Part shown: in pieces, positions 1 through 4,860 of the stretch | Numbering within the stretch: the stretch's first letter is position 1 | How the letters are laid out: each line of letters begins with the position of its first letter | NCBI GenBank assembly: GCA_023421635.1 | Contig: JAEZSU010000195.1 | Coordinates: 1 to 9,995 of the forward strand | DNA: 9,995 nt | Source: Actinomycetes bacterium | Lineage (GTDB): Bacteria; Actinomycetota; Actinomycetes; Actinomycetales; Microbacteriaceae | Direction of reading: 5' to 3' | Translations under genes and position numbers: made by a program | The notes under the pieces: generated by a model | Database searches by the model: none | Told to the model about the DNA's origin: nothing | The model's input: only the letters and a program-made list of their open reading frames with translations

Positions 1-78
1 CCACCGCACGTCGAGCAGGCGCACCGGTCGGGCTGCCGCGGCGTCGGCGAGCGCAGCGGGTGTGATGAGGTGCGTCAC
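1..78 (-). CDS. Rhodanese-type sulfurtransferase, N-terminal 26 residues only (partial)
   Basis: Read on the minus strand, a GTG at 78-76 opens a frame that runs off the left edge of the window. The 26 visible residues begin MTHLITPAALAD and end RPVRLLDVRW. An N-terminal 'Leu-(Ile/Val)-x-Pro-x-x-Leu' segment followed about 15 residues later by 'LLDVRW' is how two-domain thiosulfate/3-mercaptopyruvate sulfurtransferases (SseA/rhodanese family) usually start. Such enzymes move sulfane sulfur to an acceptor through an active-site Cys, which would lie outside the window. No strong ribosome binding site is visible upstream. The start fits the family's usual N terminus. The family call rests on a short stretch, so it is probable rather than certain. 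Confidence 0.6.
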   Translation of the reverse strand, partial: MTHLITPAALADAAAARPVRLLDVRW

Positions 79-117
79 GGACCGAGCCTGACCCGGCCGC
101 CGCCGGCCCGCCACCGA

Positions 118-138
118 GCGTGACACACCGTGTCACGC
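118..138. promoter_or_regulatory. Perfect palindrome with 9-bp arms, probable operator
   Basis: The left arm GCGTGACAC (118-126) and right arm GTGTCACGC (130-138) are exact reverse complements around a 3-bp centre (ACC). The element lies between the divergent sulfurtransferase start (78, minus) and the small gene start (255, plus). That is where the operator of a dimeric repressor or activator would be expected. Two further right-arm-like half-sites follow at 10-bp steps: CGTCAT at 141 and CGTCAC at 151. I do not recognise the motif as that of a named regulator. Confidence 0.5.
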
Positions 139-241
139 GCCGTCATGCACCGTCACAGGGGGCTGCTCCTCCGGCCGACGCCGGCACGAGAACGTCACGC
201 AGACCGGAACGCAACCCCCGCGGCGGCCCAAGTTCGCAGCG

Positions 242-247
242 TATCGT
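242..247 (+). promoter_or_regulatory. Candidate -10 box for a leaderless transcript of the small gene
   Basis: The hexamer TATCGT fits the actinobacterial TANNNT pattern and ends 7 nt before the ATG at 255. A transcript initiated at the usual distance would therefore begin at or next to the start codon, with no leader. No convincing -35 hexamer is visible 16-18 bp upstream, and no Shine-Dalgarno sequence precedes the ATG. Both are consistent with leaderless expression but do not prove it. Confidence 0.35.
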
Positions 248-254
248 CGCGGGC

Positions 255-416
255 ATGTTCATGCTGTCGGGCGGTCCTCGCGCGGGGCAGTTGGTCGATG
301 AGCTCCCGGACGGGTATCACCTGCTGGGCGTGCAGACCGACGGCCCCTCGCAGCTGATCGTGGGCGACATGGTGGCAGCCGTCGCGGTATGGCCCGAGGA
401 CGAGCCCGCCGCCTGA
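255..416 (+). CDS. Small hypothetical protein, 53 residues
   Basis: ATG at 255 to TGA at 414-416. The protein starts MFMLSGGPRAGQ and is acidic at its end (WPEDEPAA). I recognise no family. Codon third positions are overwhelmingly G/C, as in the surrounding real genes, and the predicted product looks like a small folded beta-rich domain (GYHLLGVQ, SQLIVGDMVAAVAVW) with no membrane segment or signal peptide. The frame is open upstream to a GTG at 120, but that extension is Arg/Pro-rich, crosses the palindromic control region and looks non-coding, so the ATG at 255 was chosen. A TANNNT box placed for leaderless transcription supports this start. The gene converges on the 90-residue gene at 447-719 with a 30-bp gap. 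A spurious frame remains possible. Confidence 0.5.
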   Translation: MFMLSGGPRAGQLVDELPDGYHLLGVQTDGPSQLIVGDMVAAVAVWPEDEPAA

Positions 417-446
417 TCTGACGGCCGGCTCACCCTGGGGCCTGCG

Positions 447-719
447 TCAGCGCAGCGCCAGGAGCCGGTCGACGGCGGTGGTGAGATCGAGCGTCTGCGC
501 GACCTCGACGGCACGGTCGGGGCGGGATCCCGCGTGGACGACATGGATGCGGCCGACGACGTCGATGAAGCCGATCGTCGCACCGTTCTCGCGGACCGCG
601 TAGCTGTCGAAGCCGGTGCGCTCCAGCTGCACCGCGTCGACCAGCGGCAGCTGGATCGGCTCGGTCGCCGGGAGCGCGTCGATGTCGGTGCCGGTGGGGT
701 GGTTCGCGGTGGGCAGCAT
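447..719 (-). CDS. Hypothetical protein, 90 residues
   Basis: ATG at 719-717, preceded by GGAG at 6-nt spacing (CGGAGTCACCG), and stop at 449-447. A longer frame starts at 761 but lacks a ribosome binding site, so 719 is preferred. The product begins MLPTANHPTG and appears to form one small alpha/beta domain: two or three strands (QLERTGFDSYAVR, ATIGFIDVVGRIHVVHAG) followed by an amphipathic helix (AVEVAQTLDLTTAVDRLLALR). There is no Cys, no signal peptide and no membrane segment. I recognise no family. It lies 107 bp downstream of the ene reductase gene on the same strand, with a hairpin between them, so it may have its own promoter. The strand-turn-strand part (GATIGFIDVVGRIHVV) resembles small 'describe-and-bind' domains too loosely to name one. 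Confidence 0.7.
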   Translation of the reverse strand: MLPTANHPTGTDIDALPATEPIQLPLVDAVQLERTGFDSYAVRENGATIGFIDVVGRIHVVHAGSRPDRAVEVAQTLDLTTAVDRLLALR

Positions 720-749
720 CGGTGACTCCGTTCGGCGGGGGTGGAAGGA

Positions 750-771
750 CGATCCGATCATGGCGATCCGA
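750..771. repeat. Short direct repeat CGATCCGA x2
   Basis: CGATCCGA occurs at 750-757 and again at 764-771, a 14-bp period, in the gap upstream of the 90-residue minus-strand gene. It could be a regulator half-site pair, or chance in GC-rich DNA. No clear -10/-35 pair is visible nearby. Confidence 0.25.
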
Positions 772-804
772 CGACGCGGACGACCCGCCCTTCCCCCAGC
801 GGCC

Positions 805-825
805 CGGAGGTGCTACACGGCTCCG
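805..825 (-). terminator. Hairpin just after the ene reductase gene, candidate terminator
   Basis: CGGAG (805-809) pairs with CTCCG (821-825). Inside, GTG (810-812) pairs with CAC (816-818) around a CTA loop, leaving a GG bulge. That gives an 8-bp stem starting 1 nt after the stop codon at 827 of the minus-strand ene reductase gene. No T-tract follows, as is common for actinobacterial hairpins. Its position supports a terminator or 3' end-protecting role. Confidence 0.35.
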
Positions 826-826
826 A

Positions 827-1915
827 TCACCGGTAGGCCCGCTCGTACGCGCCGGGCACCGGCGGGTCGGACACGCCGAGTTCGGCGGCCGCCGTGAGCG
901 CGAAGTGCGGGTCGCGCAGCATCTGCCGGCCCGCGAGGACGACGTCGGCCTGCCCGGTGACGAGCACCTGCTCCGCCTGGAACGCCTGGTCGATCATGCC
1001 GACGGCGGCGACCGGCGCACCCGTGGCCGCGCGCACGGCGGCGGCGAACGGCACCTGGTAGCCGGGGCCGGTGGGGATGCGGGCGGACGCGTTCCCGCCG
1101 CTGGAGACGTCGAACAGGTCGACGCCCCGCGCGCGCACCCAGCCGGCGACCGTGCAGGTGTCCTCCAGGGTCCATCCGCCCTCGACCCAGTCCGTCGCGG
1201 AGAAGCGGACGAGCAGCGCCCGCTCCGGCCCGAGCTCCGCCCGGACGGCGTCGACGACCTCGAGCAGCAGCCGCGCCCGGCCCTCGAGCGACCCGCCGTA
1301 CTCGTCGCTCCGACGGTTGCTGAGCGGGGAGAGGAACTCGTGGAGGAGGTAGCCGTGAGCCGCGTGCACCTCGACCAGGTCGAACCCGGCGTCGACCGCC
1401 CGGCGCGTCGCCGCGGCGAACGCGCTCACCACCTCGTGGATGCCCTCACGGTCGAGCTCCCGCGGCGTCGCGAGGCCGTCGAAGGCGACCGGGCTCGGTG
1501 CCACGGTGGGCCAGCCGCCGTCCTCGACCGGCACGCTGCCGGCGCGGTCGGTGCCGTAGGGACGGAAGGTGGAGCCCTTCCGTCCCGCGTGCGCGAGCTG
1601 GATGCCCGCGGCCGCGCCCTGCCCGTGCAGGAAGTCGACGACGGGTCGCAGCGCGTCGCGCTGCGCATCGTTCCACAGGCCGAGGTCCTCCGGGCTGATC
1701 CGCCCCTCGGGGACCACCGCGGTCGCCTCCGCGATCACCGCGCCCGCGCCTCCCCGGGCGAAGGATCCGAGGTGGACGAGGTGCCACGGCGTGGCGATCC
1801 CGTCGCGGGCGGTGACGGCGTACTGGCACATCGGCGGCACCCACAGCCGGTTGCGCACATCGATGCCGCGCAGCCGCAGGGGTTCGAACAGGGCGCGACG
1901 GCGCGACGGGATCAT
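827..1915 (-). CDS. namA: NADPH-dependent ene reductase, old yellow enzyme family (NamA/YqjM-like), 362 residues
   Basis: FMN-dependent oxidoreductase of the YqjM/NamA (class III, thermophilic-like) old yellow enzyme group. Members reduce the C=C bond of activated alkenes such as enones, maleimides and nitro compounds with NADPH. Visible landmarks in order: PPMCQY with redox-tuning Cys30 and Tyr32, IQLAHAGRK (Gln106), HAAHGYLLHEFLSP with substrate-binding His184 and His187 and Tyr189, SNRRSDEYGGS, VRFS (Arg237), the phosphate-binding VLAGR (329-330), and a C-terminal YERAYR. Arg359 in that tail matches the arginine finger that reaches into the neighbouring active site in YqjM dimers. Start choice: a GTG at 1942 overlaps the upstream stop (GTGA), but ATG at 1915 has an ideal GGAGG at 5-nt spacing and gives the family's usual N terminus, so it is preferred. 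It is the last gene of the SDR-AldO-OYE cluster, 23 bp after aldO. The real substrate is not deducible. Confidence 0.93.
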   Translation of the reverse strand: MIPSRRRALFEPLRLRGIDVRNRLWVPPMCQYAVTARDGIATPWHLVHLGSFARGGAGAVIAEATAVVPEGRISPEDLGLWNDAQRDALRPVVDFLHGQGAAAGIQLAHAGRKGSTFRPYGTDRAGSVPVEDGGWPTVAPSPVAFDGLATPRELDREGIHEVVSAFAAATRRAVDAGFDLVEVHAAHGYLLHEFLSPLSNRRSDEYGGSLEGRARLLLEVVDAVRAELGPERALLVRFSATDWVEGGWTLEDTCTVAGWVRARGVDLFDVSSGGNASARIPTGPGYQVPFAAAVRAATGAPVAAVGMIDQAFQAEQVLVTGQADVVLAGRQMLRDPHFALTAAAELGVSDPPVPGAYERAYR

Positions 1916-1938
1916 CCGGTCCTCCGGGGTCGGTGCGG

Positions 1939-3192
1939 TCACAGGCCGAGCCTGCGGATGAAGTCGTTCTCGAACCGGCGTTCCGGGTCGAGCCGGGCGC
2001 GCAGGTCGGCGAAGTCGTCCCATCGGGGATAGCGCTCACGCAGCGCGCCGGCATCCAGGGTGAAGAGTTTGCCCCAGTGCGGGCGGGCGGACTCGGGAAG
2101 CGCCGCCTCGATGAGCGGCAGCAGCGCGAGCACGGCGGGCTGGTCGGGCAGCCAGGTGAAGTGGATCCCCACGGTGTCACGCCCGTACGCGCCGCTGAGC
2201 CACAGTTCGTCCGCGGCGACGGTACGCACCTCGCAGATCTGCAGCAGCGGCCGGATGCGGTCGGCGAGCGAGCGCATCGCCTCGATCGCGGCGACCGCAT
2301 CCGTCCGCGCCACGAGGTACTCGGTCTGCAGCTCCGCGCCGGCGGAGGGGGTGAAGGCGAGACGGAAGTGCGGCAGCCGCTCGTACCACGACCCGGCGAC
2401 CCCGCCCTGTTCGGTCGCGGGGGCCGGATCGACGCCGGGGATGGGGTGGCGCGGCCCGTCGGCGTCGCGTGCGTCCACGGCGGCCGCGTCGAGGCCGCGG
2501 TCCCCCACCCGCGACTTCGTCCAGATCTGGTCGACACGGTCCGCATCCCGCCAGGTGGTGAACAGGCTCACGCTCGAGGCCGCCGAGGTGACCGCGTCGA
2601 GGTCGGCCAGGATGCGGTCCCACGCCCCGCCGTCGTACACCCGCTGGGCGATCTCGAACGCCGGCTCCACCTCGACGTCGAGGTGGGTCACGATCCCCAG
2701 CGCGCCGAGGCCCACCACTGCACCGGGGAAGTCACGGTCGCCACGGGCGATGCGCCGGAGCTCGCCGTCGGCACCGACCGTCTCGATCGCCGCCACGTGC
2801 GCGGCGAGCGAGCCCGACGCATCCCCCGAGCCGTGCGTGCCGGTCTGCACGGCACCGCCGATCGAGATGTGCGGCAGAGAGGCGAGGTTGCGGAACGCGA
2901 CGCCGGCGGCGTGCAGCGACGGGGCGACGTCGCCGTAGCGAGCGCCGGCGGGGACGCGCACGAACCGCTTGCTGTCGGGCAGGTACTCGTCGGCGGAGAG
3001 CCGCCGGAGCGAGACGAGCACGCCGTCGGTGTCGGCGATGTCGTTGAAGCAATGGCGGGAACCCAGCACCCGAAGACGCGGTTCGCGCCGCACGAGGTCG
3101 CTCAGTTCGGCGAGCGACGCGGGTTCCGCCAGCCGTCGTGCCGAATAGGTGAGGTTGCCCGCCCAGTTGCGGCCGGCGGCGGAGGTCTGCAC
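1939..3192 (-). CDS. aldO: FAD-dependent alditol oxidase (AldO/xylitol oxidase-like), 417 residues
   Basis: Flavoprotein oxidase of the vanillyl-alcohol oxidase/PCMH fold, closely resembling Streptomyces alditol oxidase in length (about 418) and motif order. That enzyme oxidises the terminal CH2OH of polyols such as xylitol or sorbitol to the aldose, releasing H2O2. Visible: RNWAGNLTY at the N terminus; GSRHCFND, where His47 matches the covalent-FAD histidine; LPHISIGGAVQTGTHGSG (FAD-binding, Ser110); GAELQTEYL; CEVRT (Glu321, Arg323); GIHFTW (His344, Thr346); PHWGK (Lys375). These match, from memory, the AldO active-site Ser, Glu, Arg, Thr and Lys. The usual GSGHSFN reads GSRHCFN here. The start is the GTG at 3192, which fits the family N terminus, although its purine-rich GAGGG abuts the codon without the normal spacing. 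No signal peptide, so cytoplasmic. D-arabinono-lactone oxidase is the nearest alternative but fits the motifs less well. Confidence 0.9.
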   Translation of the reverse strand: MQTSAAGRNWAGNLTYSARRLAEPASLAELSDLVRREPRLRVLGSRHCFNDIADTDGVLVSLRRLSADEYLPDSKRFVRVPAGARYGDVAPSLHAAGVAFRNLASLPHISIGGAVQTGTHGSGDASGSLAAHVAAIETVGADGELRRIARGDRDFPGAVVGLGALGIVTHLDVEVEPAFEIAQRVYDGGAWDRILADLDAVTSAASSVSLFTTWRDADRVDQIWTKSRVGDRGLDAAAVDARDADGPRHPIPGVDPAPATEQGGVAGSWYERLPHFRLAFTPSAGAELQTEYLVARTDAVAAIEAMRSLADRIRPLLQICEVRTVAADELWLSGAYGRDTVGIHFTWLPDQPAVLALLPLIEAALPESARPHWGKLFTLDAGALRERYPRWDDFADLRARLDPERRFENDFIRRLGL

Positions 3193-3198
3193 CCCTCG

Positions 3199-3209
3199 AT
3201 GGTAACCAT
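3199..3209. repeat. 11-bp palindrome in the SDR-aldO gap
   Basis: ATGGT-A-ACCAT is symmetrical about A3204 and lies 7 bp upstream of the aldO GTG start, where a ribosome binding site would normally be. It may be incidental, or a small structure affecting aldO initiation. Confidence 0.25.
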
Positions 3210-3230
3210 GGGGGTGCGCGCGCGGGCCGG

Positions 3231-4031
3231 TCAGCCGAGCAGATCGCCCATCCGCTTGGCGATCATGGTCGTGGCCAGCTTGGGGTTCAGGCGGGAGAGC
3301 TTGTCCATCATCGCGGCGTCCGCGCCGATCGTCGCGCGGAACCGCCCCTTCTCGACGGCGTCGACGATGACCCGCGCCGCCTCGACGGCGCTCGTCGTCT
3401 TCACCGAGGGGCTCTCGGCGCTCGCGTCGGACGAGACGGACACCCCCGAGTTCGCGGCGATGTCGGTGCCGATCGCGCCGGGGAAGATCACGGTCACCGC
3501 GACGGACGTGTCCATGAGCTCGGCGTACAGCGCCTCGGTGAGGAGGGTCACCGCGGCCTTCGACGCCCCATAGACCGCCTGCCCCGGCACAGGGGCGTAC
3601 GCGCCCATGCTCGAGACGTTCACCAGGGCCGCCTCGGGACGCGCCATGAGGTGCGGCACGAACGACTTGCACATCGTCACGACGCCCCAGAAGTTCACGT
3701 TCATGACCTTCTCGATCTCCTCGTAGGGCAGATCGACGACCTTCACGAACTTCTGGATGATGCCGGCGACGTTCAGGACGCCGTCGACCTGCCCGTGCGT
3801 CGCGATGACCGCATCCGGCAGCTGCTCGACGGCCGACCGGTCGGTGAGGTCGACCGCGTGCACGGAGAACGACGTCGTGCCGCCGGCGAGGTCGGCGGTG
3901 CGCTCGAGCCCGTCCCGGTTCAGGTCCACTCCCGCGACCGAGGCGCCCGCCGCGAGCAGCTGGAGCGCCACCTCGCGACCGATGCCGTTGCCGGCGCCGG
4001 TCACGACGAAGACCTTGCCCTCGATGTCCAT
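3231..4031 (-). CDS. Short-chain dehydrogenase/reductase (classical SDR), 266 residues
   Basis: Classical NAD(P)-dependent SDR with every hallmark in place: TGAGNGIG cofactor loop (residues 11-18), an acidic residue after the second strand (VDLN, Asp36) that usually favours NAD(H), NVAG (87-90), catalytic Asn113 in NVNFWG, Ser141 in NVSSMGAY, and Tyr154/Lys158 in YGASK. A PG turn (184-185) leads into the substrate loop. The C terminus is extended (MMDKLSRLNPKLATTMIAKR) and may contribute to oligomer contacts. ATG at 4031 has a textbook GAGGAGG with 5-nt spacing. It is the first gene of the SDR-AldO-OYE cluster, 38 bp before aldO, and probably interconverts an alcohol and a carbonyl that the neighbouring oxidoreductases also handle. 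The substrate cannot be read from the sequence. 64 bp separate it from the DUF72 stop codon upstream, with no clear promoter in between. Confidence 0.93.
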   Translation of the reverse strand: MDIEGKVFVVTGAGNGIGREVALQLLAAGASVAGVDLNRDGLERTADLAGGTTSFSVHAVDLTDRSAVEQLPDAVIATHGQVDGVLNVAGIIQKFVKVVDLPYEEIEKVMNVNFWGVVTMCKSFVPHLMARPEAALVNVSSMGAYAPVPGQAVYGASKAAVTLLTEALYAELMDTSVAVTVIFPGAIGTDIAANSGVSVSSDASAESPSVKTTSAVEAARVIVDAVEKGRFRATIGADAAMMDKLSRLNPKLATTMIAKRMGDLLG

Positions 4032-4045
4032 CACTGCCTCCTCAT

Positions 4046-4059
4046 GGGCCCCGCGGCCC
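4046..4059. other. GC hairpin in the DUF72-SDR gap
   Basis: GGGCC (4046-4050) and GGCCC (4055-4059) form a 5-bp stem around a CCGC loop. The element lies between the DUF72 stop (4096) and the SDR start (4031), just before the SDR ribosome binding site. It is short, so it may be a weak attenuator or chance. Confidence 0.25.
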
Positions 4060-4095
4060 GCGTCGTCCGCCCATCCAAGCAGAGATCCGCCCTGC

Positions 4096-4824
4096 TCACC
4101 CGCCCTCGGCGACGAGCTCGCGCAGCCGCACGGCGTTGCGGACCGCATGCCCCTCGCCGTCGTTGTCGAAGTACACCAGCACCTCGTGCCCGTCCCGCTC
4201 CCACTCCAGGATCCGGTCCCGCCACCAGCGCAGGTCGTCCTCCGAGTAGGAGCCGGCGTAGAGCGTGTGCGGATCGGGACCGTGCAGGCGGGCGTAGACG
4301 AGCGGCGCCGTCGCGCGCAGCTCGCATGCGAGTCCCGCGCCACTCATGACGCAGTATGCGGCGCCGTGGGCGGCGAGGATGCCGAACACGTCGTCCGCGA
4401 CCCACGAGGGGTGGCGGAGCTCCATGACCGGGCGCAGGTGCGCGGGCGTCGCCGTCAGGAACGCGTCGAGCCGGTCGTCGTCACGTTCCATGTCGGGCGG
4501 CAGCTGCACGAGGAGCGGGCCACGATGCGGGCCGAGGGCCGCGGTAGCGGTGTCGATCCGGTCCAGCCACACCGCCGGGTCGGCGAGGCGCTTGCCGTGG
4601 CTGAGTCCCCGCGGCGCCTTCACCGAGATGAGGAACCCCTCCGGCACCCGCTCCGCCCAGGCGGAGAACCGCGCCTCGGAGGGCCAGCGGTAGAAGCTGC
4701 CGTTGAGCTCGACGGTGTCGAACCGTTCGGCGTACCGCTCCAGCCAGCGTCCCGACGGCACGCCCTGGTAGAGCACCTGCCGCCAGTGCGGGTAGGTCCA
4801 GCCGGACGTGCCGATGCGCACCAT
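4096..4824 (-). CDS. DUF72 family protein, 242 residues
   Basis: A DUF72 (YecE-like) TIM-barrel protein of unknown biochemical role. Family landmarks in order: RIGTSGWTYPHW at the N terminus, YAERFDTVELNGSFYRWP (31-48), FLISVKAPRGLSH (64-76), GPLLVQLPPDM (102-112), PVMELRHPSWV (132-142), PLVYARLHGP (174-183) and VLVYFDNDGEGHAVRNA (215-231). The length is typical and the protein is soluble with no signal peptide. The start must lie at or next to the ATG at 4824, because MVRIGTSGW is the conserved family beginning. That places the start codon inside the 3' arm of a perfect 15-bp hairpin, and no good Shine-Dalgarno sequence is visible (only AGG in the loop). It lies 36 bp after the glycosyltransferase gene on the same strand. 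Function is not inferred beyond family membership. Confidence 0.93.
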   Translation of the reverse strand: MVRIGTSGWTYPHWRQVLYQGVPSGRWLERYAERFDTVELNGSFYRWPSEARFSAWAERVPEGFLISVKAPRGLSHGKRLADPAVWLDRIDTATAALGPHRGPLLVQLPPDMERDDDRLDAFLTATPAHLRPVMELRHPSWVADDVFGILAAHGAAYCVMSGAGLACELRATAPLVYARLHGPDPHTLYAGSYSEDDLRWWRDRILEWERDGHEVLVYFDNDGEGHAVRNAVRLRELVAEGG

Positions 4825-4852
4825 CGGGGCAGCCTATCCCCGATGGTGCGCA
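4815..4852 (-). terminator. Perfect inverted repeat, 15-bp arms and 8-nt loop: terminator of the glycosyltransferase gene and start-codon hairpin of DUF72
   Basis: TGCGCACCATCGGGG (4815-4829) and CCCCGATGGTGCGCA (4838-4852) are exact reverse complements around the loop 4830-4837 (CAGCCTAT on the plus strand). On the minus strand the hairpin begins 8 nt after the glycosyltransferase stop codon at 4861, the position of an intrinsic terminator, though without a T-tract. The ATG of the DUF72 gene (4824-4822) is base-paired within the downstream arm. It is the strongest hairpin I found in the window. Either role, or both, is inference; the symmetry itself is exact. Confidence 0.7.
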
Positions 4853-4860
4853 GCGCGCGG

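Noticed and set aside
120..254. N-terminal extension of the small gene from a GTG at 120
   Set aside because: The added sequence is Arg/Pro-rich, crosses the operator palindrome and lacks a ribosome binding site.
417..446. Bidirectional terminator between the convergent small genes
   Set aside because: Only very short or imperfect pairings (such as CTGCG/CGCAG, which runs into the coding end) are visible, below what chance gives in GC-rich DNA.
1916..1942. GTG start for the ene reductase overlapping the aldO stop codon
   Set aside because: The GTGA overlap is attractive, but the ATG at 1915 has an ideal GGAGG at 5 nt and gives the family's normal N terminus, so the 9 extra residues are unlikely.
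722..2032. 436-codon open frame on the plus strand
   Set aside because: Antisense shadow of the ene reductase gene, whose motifs are unambiguous.
1933..3573. 546-codon open frame on the plus strand
   Set aside because: Antisense shadow of the alditol oxidase and SDR genes. No recognisable domain, and biased composition.
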